NCBI RefSeq assembly: GCF_030463535.1
Contig: NC_132887.1
Coordinates: forward strand, 19,280,443 to 19,344,442
Reading direction: 5' to 3'
Length of the DNA stretch: 64,000 nt
From: Salminus brasiliensis
Lineage: Eukaryota; Chordata; Actinopteri; Characiformes; Bryconidae
Shown here: positions 39,701-53,222 of the stretch, in pieces
Layout: each line of letters begins with the position of its first letter
How positions within the stretch are numbered: position 1 is the first letter of the stretch
Program-made: the position numbers and the translations under genes
The notes under the pieces: generated by a model
Databases searched by the model: none
Told to the model about the DNA's origin: nothing
Seen by the model: the letters and a program-made list of their open reading frames with translations, nothing else

Positions 39701-42700
39701 AGCAAGTCTTTGGGTTGCGTGCCCATAGGAGAACCTCCTCACCCTGTGTTTCCTGAGGCAGCTGAAAGGCCGCAGGACCTGGCGCATCCTACGTAAGTAC
39801 CATGGAGCTCCTCCTGCTTGACGTTTACAGACTGGTCTAGTTTGGGCTGCAATATACAATTCCCCCACCAGACAAAAACATACAGAATGGTGGTTACGGA
39901 GGTGGTTTAAGGAGCGCAGGCAGTTTCAGAAGTGCTGGTGCGCTGCATGGTCCAATTAAGCAGTAAACATCCTATTATGCTCTGTGACATGTATAAACAT
40001 GACGAGCAGGCGAAATTGACCTTGATTGTGGATGGAGTTAGCAAGAGGAGTAGAGCTAAGTGCCTTTGAATGAGTCATTATTGGGACATTGATGGCAGGA
40101 GGTTCAGTGACAAAGACTGTTCCTCTACATGTCTTTCAGTAGTAACAGTAATTAATGTGACTTCTGCATTTACATCTATGGGTAAGACATCAGTAAACAG
40201 ACTTGGAAACTGTGATGAAAAGGGCACATTCAGTGACTGCGATGCCAGTGCATTAGATGCCACTGATATGTCATGTAGTTCCTCGGATGGCTGCGAATGG
40301 CCAGACTAGGATGGGATCAGACGAATAGCTCGTCCACAACAACTGTAGGGTTAGCGAGTGCATAGCGTGGCAAATAGAACAGAGAGGATCTCTTTGTCGC
40401 TTTGTTGTGCACTTTGCTAGTATGGTTTGGGTCCTTGTGTCCTCTGGGAAGGAAAGGTCACTGCAAATCAATGCAAAGGTATTTGTAGTGACTGATCATT
40501 TTTATCCTATAAAGCAATTCTGTTCTGAAAGGAGTGGTCTTTTCCAGGATGACAGTGCCCCTACCCACAGGGCAAGAGGCTACAATGAATAGTAGTTACT
40601 GTCATGTTATTTAAACAAAGGTGTCCAAAAACTTATGTAAACCATGTAAATAATATGTACGGTTAAAGATGAAATGCATGTGTTATGAAATGCATGCATA
40701 TAAATGTGTTATTTCATGTGTAAATAGTAAAAATGTGACTTTGGGGTGAAAAATGCTTTATGCTTTATAATGTTATGTTTCCTCTGAATCAAACGCTCTA
40801 ATTTTCATTTAATAGTGGGCTTGTTAAAAAAATTATGAGCTCAGCTTTGATTGGCTGGTTTAGGGCAACACGACGGCTCTTTGGAACAGCATAGTGTCGC
40901 ATAGCTTTGTTTGCAGTACTGTGAACAGACCATTGTAATTATTTTTTTTGTAAATATTCCAGTTCTACCTGGTTGTGAGGACTGGTTCATATATCAAACC
41001 CTTTTCTGATAATGTCTGGCAGTGATGTGCATGCTAGTGTCAGAAAACTTACTGAAAAAGCTAGCTTTAGGTCTAACAGGGCTTTCACTAGGGGGCTGGG
41101 TGTATGTAAATTTTGGGGGAGTAAAAAACTATTACGGGTTTTAAAATCGACATGTTCCACAGCTCCGTGTTGCTTATTTGGAAATTTGATGTTCGCTGTA
41201 TTTTACTTCCATGTACGGAACCTCATTATTCAACCATAACTACTGTTTTTCACAGAAAAGCAACAAAACACCAACCAAGGAATTTTCTTTTGGAAGAATG
41301 GTGGTGTGTCCCTCTAGACCCGTTCCAGAGACTAGCGGAATTTAATGCTAAAGCTATTCTGACAGTTTGTGGGTGGTCTTGCACCTTACTGAGACACTTT
41401 CTGTGTTTTTGTTTTTCGTCGCCCGTCTGTAACTATACTAGCAAACATAAATTAATGAAAAAAACAAGATAACGTCCCTAATCCTCTAAAAGACAAAAGC
41501 CTCACTGGAATGGAGTGAAAAATGTGCTGCAGCTTTCTGCTGTGGGAAATGAATTATTATGCCTATGAGGTTCTTTTGTGTAATTTCTGATGAATTGGAA
41601 GCATATTGGTGTTTTCAGTGGGTATCTGCCTCATGTAGAATACATTCACTTTGTCTTTGCTTTGAATTTGTCTTGCCAGTAGTTGAACATTGGGCCCAAA
41701 AACGGTGGAAAATAGTTAAACAAAATTGTACTAAGTTGCTTCAAAATGTTCTAACTTTCAACATTAGTTATTTATAATATACAGAGGTGTATGTAAATGA
41801 TCTAGAGCAGGTAGACGTGTTATTAAAGGAAAATGTCTAATACGTGTCTCACCCCCTAATTCAGAGCCAGAAATCTGCTTAAATGGACTCGGAAATAGCC
41901 CTCTTTCACCTTCCTTGTGAAGATGGAGAAAAGACAGGGTAAACCCACCTCTAGCCACCATCCCAGTGCTTATTTCAAATCAGTATTACTACTTCTTCTC
42001 ATTCTTGCCTCATAACGCTGATGGTTGCCATACGCTGGGCCTGCTGTAAGTAGTATAGAATGAACATAATGCATGTAACTGCAGTGCTGCGCTGGCCTAC
42101 CGCATGTATGGTTGCATATACTGTACATGCTGTACAATACTTCAGCAATTTATGACACGATGACAGAACAGTCCCAGTTCTGGAAAGCTCTCGACTCTCA
42201 GCCGATGCTGTTTGATGCAGAAATAGAAAAGCAGATCCGTCCACCGCTGGCTATTTTGGGAATGGGCTTTTAATGGGAAGGGCTGCATTTCCATCACAGG
42301 AGCACAGTTTATGATTTCCATGTTACGATGGTAACTGGGTTGATTGCATGAACAGAACTGAAATGTGGCAGCATTAGTCATTTGTGAAATGTCCTAGTGA
42401 TGACCTCAATAACTAAAGCTGTCTGTTTTGTGGTTGAATGCGTAAACAACATTTCACTCCAGCAGCTTCCTCTGTTTTTCTGATTCACAAATTCGAAAAC
42501 ATGGAGAAGTCTGTTGGTCGTAAGGTAAACAGACTTGTGAGTGGTTGGACGTGTAGAACAGCAACTGCCCAACAACAAAAACAACAATAACAACACATTT
42601 CTCTTTAGGCCTTATTTCTAAGAACACTTTCACGACAACATTTGTTTGATGCCGACTTGATCAGACTTTTTCTTCAGTTCGGTTCGTTTTGACAGGTTTT

Positions 42701-45700
42701 CAAACAGCTGAACCGTGGCCCGACTAACTGACCCTTTGCAGCAGACAAGCTGCTTGTAACAACCGCAGACAAGCCGTAATGAAGCGCCTGATGTTATCAC
42801 ATGGGCCACAGAACATATTTTAAACAGGTTGGGCAGTCTGATTCAAACCTATCATACCATAAAGTAATGTTTATTTTTATTACTCTGTGATACATCTGAA
42901 CCAGCAGTTCCCAAACCTGGATCTGAAGCCCCCCCCATGCCTTGCACAATTTTGACCCTGCTATTCAGCTAATTAACAAGATCTTCCTGAGTTGAATGCT
43001 GTGTATAAGGGTGTTTTCACACCTGTAGTTAGTTTGCTCTGGTCCGAATCAGTGATGGGTTTGTGAGCTTGGACCATTTTCCCCTTGGTTTGGTTTGTTT
43101 TTACTCAAGGAAAAATCAAGCACACCAAAATGTGCCACAACAAACAGTACATTCTCTCTGCTCAGGGTTCAGATCTGGGGTCTGGGGTGGCAACAAGAAA
43201 GCAAATACAGGACGAAGGTGATGTGGTCTGGAGTAGTGCCTATACCTGGTTAAACAGCTAAACAGGAGCCATTTAGCTCAAACTCTGGGAGTACACTTGG
43301 TAGCTGAATCGGATCAAGGTCAAATCATGTTCTCCTCACAAATGAACCATTTCGGAGTTTGTTTGGGACCAGACCGAGACCACCTCTTCTTAAGGGTGTC
43401 CATGCGGGTTGTGGTCTGAGATCAGAGTGTGATTACTGTATTCCCACATATTTCAAACCAGTGTTACTACTTCTTCTCATTCTTGCCTCATACCGCTGAT
43501 GGTATAGAATGGACATAATGCATGTAACTGCAGTGCTGCACTGGCCTATGGCACGTATGGTTGCATATACTGTACATGCTGTACAATACTTCAGCAATTT
43601 ATACATTTACTGCTCCAGAGTTTGTTTAGGATCAGACCGAGCCCAACTCTTAGTGTGGGTTTTTTGGTCTGAAATCAGTGTGTGATTACTGTATTTACAC
43701 CTGTCCTAACAAACCACACTAAGCTTACTTCAGCAAATCATTTTCTTTGTGAAAACAGCCTAAGTAAACATACATAAACTACTAAATTAGTTTTCTTATC
43801 ATTTCAACAGGTTTTTGCATGTATTGCAACTCATCCCAGACTGTGTACTCTAGGAAATGATGGGTTTCATGTTGACTCTATCAGATCTACCACTGGTATT
43901 ATTACGTACCATATCAGCATGGTTTAGGACCCGTAAACGGTAACTATACAGTTAATAGGCGTTCTCAGCTACAGTCCCCTAATTGTCTTCCAGAGCACAA
44001 GTCTAAAACTTTTATCAAGTATCAGAGTTTTAGTGTTGGGTAATTCACGGTTAGATCAAATATTCATTAGCTTTTTTTTTTTTTTTACAGCTGTAACTCC
44101 ATTTATCTTCTCATCAATAACATTTCATGTTACTTTTCTATTTTTCTCATTTCCGCGAAGCAGGAGCGAGCATCGATTGGCAGACCTATCATGGGAGAGA
44201 AATGTAATTGGGATATGCCCAGAAGAAATCTATTGTGTGTAAAATATATATATATATATATACGACTGTGGTTTTCTGTTTTACTGCATTGTAAATAAGA
44301 AGACCTGAATCAATCCCGAGTTGTTAAGTGGTGCTGCCGCTCCCAGAAACTGACCCTAGTTTTATTAAGTTATGGGGCCACACGAATAGAGGAATTTATG
44401 AAGACCATAAAACAGCACAACATATTACACACATTCCACTGCAAGAAAAGTTCACTTTACAACCATTTATTTGATTTTCAACTTGAAGGCAGTAATGTGC
44501 TGTATTATAGACTGAGTGAGCATTTGATAATGAAGCATTTGGCTTTGTCACATGCATAGCATAGCTGTATCCTTCGCAGCCTTACGAAGCTCATGATCCT
44601 CGGGGTTAGCGCCTGCTCATCTCAAGAGAAAAACAACTTGGCGGCAGTAAGCAGCAATCTGTAATCAATGTTATTTATGTTTATTTCCATTTATTTTCCC
44701 CAAATATTTTATATCTGACTAGAAACCACCAACTGCATTGGTTGAAATTTGGCTTTTTATGTGTAACAGTTGTAATTAGCTATGCCATCAGCCTTAGAAG
44801 TGCATCTCAGACACGATTTTTAGATACGATTCTACCTTGAGAATGTACCTTCATCACAGTGCTGCCTTCTGAGGTACTTACTATACAGTTATAAGAGGCT
44901 CCAAGTGAATTCCATCACTGTTAAAAGTTGAGGAACATCAACTTGAGGGAGTTTAGGGGTTCTTTAATTTGAAACTGTGGAGGAAGCACCTAAGGTGCTT
45001 TGAGGAACCTTTTAGGAAAAGGTTTTTAGGAGAAAAAGGTTCCTTGAAGGTTCCTCAATAGGTTCCTACACAGTTTTAAGTTGAGAACCCCTAAAAGTTC
45101 CTCAAAAACGGATACTTTTAACAGTGTGCATAAAAGCTGTGGATCTATCTATATCTATCTATAGTTTTATGTCGGTGAAGGCACACAAACAGAGGACTGT
45201 ATGAAGACTATAAAACAGCACACATTCCACTGCAAGAGAACGTAGTTTTACAGTCATTTTTTTATATACTGAATGTAGTGCTTCAACTTTCAAGTTGCAG
45301 TGCTATATGAATGCATGGATTCATGCTGAAATGACAGCGTTTTAAACTGCACCGGGTGAATGGGCTATGTCCTGCTGAGGGTAATAACGTGAAGGTTACA
45401 GTAAAGTGGATTGAATCACTTGGGCTGAATTAATATGCGTACGTTGGTCCTTTTGTGTGATTTCTGAAGAAATGGAGGCGTATCTGTATTTTCACCGGGT
45501 GCCTGCCAATATCAGTCGGCTTTAGAAGATGGAAACTTTTGTCTCTTCGCTTTGAACCCGTCTTGTCACTAAGTGAACATTGAGCGCGCACTCGAGAGAA
45601 AAAAGAAACAGCTTTATTCCTTTCAGGATTATCCCTTGAGAGTTGAGATATGACCTCAAACCAGCTGAAGCCTGCCACCAGTGATCACGCTGGTCAGAGC

Positions 45701-48700
45701 AATGCGTCGCATTATTTGATGGTCTGGAACACAACTAAACAAACTAAAAAAAATAAAATAAAAGCCCCCACCAGCACAATAAGAGTGCTCATGGGTCAGA
45801 AGCCTCCTGTGGGGAGTGGCTAGAGTGCATTCTCATGCTCAGATGGCATTTCAGAGTTGGCGGTGGCGAGGCACACAAAAGTGTGGAGAGCTCTAAAGTT
45901 AATGGAGGCTGCTGATGGTGGCACATCCTCACCAGGGTGCTGTACTGTTTCCCCACAGACAGACACAGGCACTTAAACCTGGATGATTCTCTCAGAAACA
46001 GGCTTTTCTGCTACTCCGGAGTGATGGATAGCTGTCACTATAAACATTCTCTACACTGATTTAGAATTACTCTTCCTAGGGGGGGAATTAATAATGAACT
46101 TTTATGGCTGAATACTGGTTTCTTTATGGTAAAAGTGGCTTATTTGTCAGTGTTTTACTTTGTTCCTTTTTGAAAGTGACAACAAATACAACAACATTGT
46201 TCATATTCTATTTACCAAAAGAGTCTCATTAAATGAATGCACTGCAATGACAGTTTTCACTAAAGTGCGTCTCCACTTTGACCAGATGAGTTTCACTTCA
46301 CAGGGAAACACATACAACGTTTTGTCACCATCACACAAAAGGGGCAACTTTGCATGAGATGGAAACACCCTTAAAAACTTGCAGTATTTTTTTTTGGGTC
46401 CAGTAGTAGTCTTTCTTTCTTTCTTTCTTTCTTTCATTTTTCTTATTTTTTAAAATAATAAATATATTTCCCAGCCATCCCCCCCTTTGGACGACTGTTA
46501 ACCTTGTTGTAATACAGAGTTTGTGTTCTTGAAGCATTTAAATGTACTGTTTCTGTTCTTTGCTGAATTGCATGAATTGCTTAATAGAATCACAATGCAG
46601 GTCGTTCAAGGTGAAAAGAAATCAGCCAGTTACTGACCACATGTTTGGAGGGAACGTCTGCCAGTTCTGATTGCACCCCCCAACCCTAAATTGACTCAAA
46701 CCGAAACCATCAGTCTAAACATGCAATAGGAACTGCTGAGTCAATTGAAAGGCAGAGGTTTCTCTGCTTTTGAGGGTCTTTGTGAGCTGCTCCTGAACTA
46801 AATATAGCCCATGCGTGGAGATCGATGATCATTTACTAAATCTCTTTGGGGATCAGTAAACTTCTCCTTTTAAAGCCCCAGAGTAGTTTCTAGTCTAATG
46901 ATAATATCGACTCCAAATTCATTCTGACCGAAGGCCACATTTGCATGTCCTATCATCCAAGGCTATTTTTGGGGAAATTCAGGTTATGAGAAAATAAAAG
47001 CAAGTGCCGTTGTACACATGCACCATCCTCAGAGAACTGGACAGTGTCCCTGTGGGAGAGTTTAATGAGTTCTCTTTTGTTAAGGTTTGCTAGTTACATA
47101 AGATTTGCCCAAAAAGACTGAGAAACCCACCAAACAACCAGTTTTCTTAAAATAAAGCACTAATTAACAATGCCATTGTGGTTCTGTATGAGCCAGAAAG
47201 TTTTTGGAAGCATAGGCAGAGTAAGTGTAGATTCATATTAATTCATAAGGTTATCAGATTCCCCTACAGTACAGTGCTGTATTGAATCATAGTTTAAACC
47301 GCCTACAGAGCAGCCAGTGTCTGCCCTTTACGAACCAAATCTCAAGCCTCCCATGTTTACCATTCACTGTGACACTGAGACGCTGCAGATACGCTTTTAT
47401 AGATTCTGACAAACACTGCGATTTGCCGAAGGGCCTGTTCTCTGTTGCCACTGGCAGGTATTGACATGTCTCTGAATATGCAGTGAAGCAGCTTTGTGGT
47501 CATAGCCGTGAATCGCATTAGATTAGTTTGTTCTTTTTTGCAGCGCAACTTGTCCTGCGGTATTCAAGATCAGGCCAACATAGTTCCAATTCCTGATCGT
47601 TCAGTCTGATATACACAGCTTTTTGATCGGACATATGGTTTCAGGTTAGCAACTGATTTTTTTTCAATAGGAATGAATGGAGAGCGAAGGGGCACCATGG
47701 AAATGACCTGGGATACCCTGGCAATCACCTGGAATATCATGGCAACCACCTGGCAACACTTTTGTACCCATCTAAACCAACTTAGCAAGACCACAGCAAC
47801 CACCTGGAAGGCCATAGCAACCACCTAGCAACACTATAGCACCCATATAGCAACCACTTCCCAATACTACAGCAACCCCCTGGGCTACCATAACAATGAC
47901 CTAGTAACAACATCTGCTAAGCAACAATAAAAACTTAAGCTACGCAACCACCTTGCATTACCTTCCAGTTATGAAGTAAGGCTAATTTAAGGCCAACTCA
48001 AACCCAATCCACATCCAGATCTTCTGCTTCATATATCTGTATACACACATCTTAATCTCTGTAATTCATACGGTCTATTACAGTTGGGATTGTACTGCTT
48101 GATTTGTATGGTCAAACATCATGTTTTCATTTGATTTATGCTTCAATCCCCCACAGTGCTTATGGTCAGGCACCTAAGGCAGGATGGAGATGATGCGAAT
48201 CCCGCCCCCCTGCTCGCTCCATAATGACCATCTGTAGCTCCTGGGGGAGCTGATGCGTCAGTGTAAACATGTCTGACTTCCTGTTGCTGCCTCACATAGA
48301 GTTCCTGTTGCCATTGACCTCAGGACAGCATCCGTCAGCATGATCCGCCCAATCGCACCGCCATGAGCCGCGAGCGACTCCCGACTGAGCCATGAAGGCA
48401 GAATCGGGGTTGCAAATCACGACCGATCAAACTCATGAATCAGACAGGCGGGGGGTGGGGTGGGGGGCTCTCTCTTAACAGCCCAGCGTTGGTGCTGCTT
48501 GTTTGGAGTGACACAAGTGTCTCTGATGGACTTCAGGTTTGTTTAGCTGTGGTTTGACAGCTGATTGCGTGTGGAGGCAACAATTTGTCTTTCAGATTCC
48601 CTCAAGTTTGACAGATGGATTTTGTTTGGGACTTACTGAACCGTAGTCAAGGACAGACTGTCCATCTCTATTTACAGCTTGAGATGGAACGCTATCAGAA

Positions 48701-50010
48701 TGTAGCGGAACATGCACAGCTTGTTTGATGCCGTCCTATTATTGCTGGACATGTTGAAAGCATTCAGTTTTACAATCATTCTCTTTAAATTAAAATTTGT
48801 TGGTTTTTGGACCAGTGTAGCTCTTCACACCTGGAAGTATAAAAGACGATGCATTTTAAAGACAAAAGTATTTGGACACCCGCTCTTTCATTGTTTCCTT
48901 TGAAATTGAGGATATTAAAAAGAGTTCCTGCCTTCCTAGGCTGGAGTAACTGTCCAGGGGAGGCCTTCTACTCGATTTTGGAGCATTGCTGTGGGGATTT
49001 GATTGTATTTAGCGACAAGAGTGATAATGAGGTCAGGATTTTGTATTACCACCATCTCACCACCCCAACTTCCCATCTCATCCCAGATGTAATGGATGGA
49101 GCACCATCATTTCAGAGAACACAGTTTCACTGCTCCACAGTTCAATGCTCGAGGGCTTTATACCCTCAAGCCCATACCTGGCATTAGCCATGGTGCCCAA
49201 ACATTCATGTTTATCTGCTCCAGGGAGTCTAATATACTTAATATAATTGATGTCCATTATATTTTAAAACTGCTTATAATTCGTTTTTGAAGGGGTGCAC
49301 TTTGGGGGGTTTATAGCAAACAGCCTATATGTGTCCCTTATTTATTTATTTATTTATATTTATCCTTTTTTATTTACAGACAGATTTATTTTTAAGTGTT
49401 TGATAATCATTTTATGCAGATAAATTACAATTCGGGTGTTCCAAGCCTGTCTTGCTGTGCCTGTAACTGCTCCTCACTTGATAAAATTGTTTCCATCTAT
49501 TACGTGACCCTTATACCCTGCCCGCTCCACCCTAAGCCCGCCTCAGCATGCTCATTATCGACACCCTAATGTGCACCTTTATTAAATGTGATGAGAGGCT
49601 GGTAGACACACAGATGTTGAGGGTGGATGTACTCTAGATGGACCTAAGTAACCAGGCTGTTATTGTTACTGTGCCTTTAAAGCAGCATTATGTGACAATT
49701 GACATTTCTTGCTCCCCCTACAGACTTGTTCACACGCGTCATACACACACATATGACTGGGGGTTACGCAGCGTTACACAGTTCACAGTTCAAAGTTACA
49801 AAGTACAGCGTGCTGAGCCCTGAGTAACGGTGATGCTATTCTCCCTTTTCTAAGTCAGTAGAGCAGCACAGTGATTTTGAAGCGGTTATTGTAAGGTAAC
49901 AATTCTCCATAATGTTGCTTTAAGACAAATTTATATACAGGGCCTCTGTTCTAAATGGTTACCTTGCATTTTGTCTTTTGCATGAAATGTCATTTTAAAA
50001 CAAGTTGTTT

Positions 50011-50083
<73 letters not shown>

Positions 50084-50630
50084 AAATAAGAAATGTGCCC
50101 TTTAACTTTGTCATGATGTGCACCCTTTTAATGTCTTGTTGGGCTGAGGAAAAATGCTTGCAGTTTACAGCTAAAAAGAATTGTGTCTAACGTGTCTAAA
50201 GTGTAATTGTTGAGTTATTCCTTTGTTCGATACACCTGAGCCCAGTATAGCTGAACTGCAGCCAAAAGCAGAGATAAAATCCTGAGGTTATGTGCCGCTC
50301 GTGTATTACGGCTCAGAGATGGGCGCGTAAGCAGGCTGACGGCAGGGTCGGCCGTTGATCATTTTTATTTGCACGAGGACGTTAGCTCTACATATTTCCC
50401 CAGCTCTATCAGGCAGCGCTCACTCAATCGTAATTATCTGGGAAAGAATGGGAGCGGCACTTCATGTAGTCGATGTGACCTCATAAAAAAATGCGAGCAT
50501 AATTTCCCTTTGCCCTCTGCTAAGGGCAGTGCTCTAGAATGAGTGAATTTGCATTCGTAGCACGTCCGGCGAGGTCAGAATTCATTGCTCTCAGTGTCGA
50601 ATCTTTAAAGTTTTTAACAATCAGATTATT

Positions 50631-50684
<54 letters not shown>

Positions 50685-53174
50685 GGACTCCAATTCCAAG
50701 TTGACCTGCATGACACATGTAAATGGCTTGAAAATTGTGAGATCCACTGCTCCGGACTGATTTCCATTTCCTTTCGTTGTGGAGACAGAGTGTGATGGCG
50801 TGACATCTGTGTTTCCTGTATGGTGGGTTTTGCCCTTTTGCTCTGTGAAGTGGCGACATTGATCACATCAGTCCCGCCTATAGCCCCATTGGCTGCTGGT
50901 GGTAAACACTGCCAGTAATGAGCCATGGCGCTTGGGGAGACCCGTTCGTGCGGCACAGTGCTGTGCACTTTAATTTGCGAGAAAAGCCCCAAAATGTAGC
51001 TAAGCTGCTCTCATAAATCTGAGTAGAGGCTTTTCAGTGTTCTTCGCTCCCTGCAGCGACTGTGTCTGCTTCTGTAAACACCTCAGCATAGACTGCTAGC
51101 GCCTTTTTGAATAAATAGGGATCTTTCAGACATGCCTGTATGAGCAGGGCTGCATAAAAGGCTGAATACTGAGTATTGCGATTATATTCGTCTGTCTTAG
51201 TCATGTGACCTTTTTTCCCGCAGTGGATATATGAGTTAGCGTCTTCTACTGCGTCTCAACAGGAGAATTCAAATATATAGCAGTAAAAGCACTTCTGCAT
51301 GACTCCACCCAGTACACTCATGTCTGATAGGAGCTTCTGCTTAAATGTAAATGTAGTTTTTACAGCATGCCTGCCAGAACCTCTGGGCTACTTGGCATTT
51401 GACCCACCACTATTTGAAGTATTAAGGTACCACCCCACTGGTTTGCAGTCAAACTCAGAGGCAGAACCAAAGTCTCCATTTCACCTTGGGGACGGGACAC
51501 TTTTTAACCTCGAAATCTGCCGGAGTTCCTCATCAATCCGGGAATTCCTCTTTCTGCATTGTTGGACAGATGGACTTGGTCAGTTTGTTGCCTCACTGAG
51601 AAATTTATTAGTTGCAAAACTTCTCAGATAGGACGTAACGGTCTTCAGAGATGTTAGGAAGCACAACACACTGACCATGGTAATGAAAAAGCTTATTGGG
51701 ACATTAATTATCGTATTTGTGGTCGGAAATGTACATACACTAATGACGGACATAGATGTCGTAGACAATATTGAGCTGATATGAGTTCTTTGAACTGTTC
51801 CTTTTTTGGGGGCAGAATGAGTAACAACATCTTTAATGGAAAAAATAATAATTTGTGAATTTTCTCAAATCAACACAGGTTCACAATTTTGCATACAGGT
51901 TCAAACGTATACACACAACCACTCCGACCAGTGATTGAGTGGTGCTGAAAGCGCCAAAATGTCTTTTAACTCAACTTTGTTAGTGATCATGATTGACTAC
52001 GGCAGGTAGCTTCTCTGTACCCCTATGAAAAAGGGCTTCATTGACAGCACTCATTGGATTGACTAACACACAGTACAATAGGAAAGTCCCTAGACCTTAG
52101 TGCAGATCTGAGACTTATGATCGTAGATTTACACAAGTCAGGAATGTCTCCTGCAAAACTGCAAATTCTAAGACAATCAGTTCAACAAACTGTACGGAAG
52201 TACAAGTCTTTGGCAGTGTAGCCACTTTGCCAACAACCCAAGAGCCAACAACAGGCCTGCCATTAACTGGAAGCTGCTAGAAGACCAGAGTCACTGTCTA
52301 CAGTCCTGCAAGTTTTACATTGCCTTAGACTAAGAGGCACCTGTTCCAAAAAAAAACCCTTTTAGGCTTGGCTAAAGTTTGCAGCTGACCACACAGACGA
52401 AGAGGACAAAAAGGACAAAGAGGCCTTATGGAGGAAACATTTATGAGCAGTTGAGACAAAGATGTTTGGAGGAGTAAAGGTAAGGCATTCAACCCAAATT
52501 ACACTGGATCATCTGTTAGGCATGATGATGGTACCATGAGGTTTTGCTGCCTGTGGAACTGTGGAAGTGGAAGAAGTAATGAAAGGGAAGAGGGCTACCT
52601 CTGAATTCTTCACCATAACAATAAACCATCAGCTAGGGGGCTGAAATGTGGACAGAGTTTGGGGGTTCAACAGCTAGTGACCCCAAAATCACATCAAGGT
52701 CAAGCTGCAGTTTGCAATTTGAGACATTCAGCCAAATATTAGGGCTTCTGCATGTATATTTCTGCCCCTGCGTTTATGTTTAGACCACCAAAAACTCAAT
52801 GTTTAGCCCCAGAAAAAGATCAGTTCAAAGTAATAATGTAAAGCCCAATATTGCGATGACATGTCCATGATGAGTGTATATTAAAAACACTTAACGAATT
52901 AACAGCATGCATGGATAAGGACTGGTGTAATTCGTCAGTACACTCACCGAAACACTCAGTGGTCAAGATGCTCATTGCGATTGCTTAGATGGCTCATTTG
53001 CATATTGCAGCCCTCTGCAGCATCAATATTGCAATAGCGTTAAACAAGCTGTATATTGTACACTGCTGTGTGTGTGCGAGTGTGAGTGTGTGGACATGTT
53101 TGTGTATTTGCATGTATTATACAGAAATAGGAGCTGAGCAAAAACGAAAGGCAGCAAGATGGGCAGAGAGAGAG

Positions 53175-53222
<48 letters not shown>

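Noticed and set aside
48440..48467. G-quadruplex motif (G6TG4TG6)
   Set aside because: Structurally possible but isolated in an intron with no nearby gene start; too little to call.
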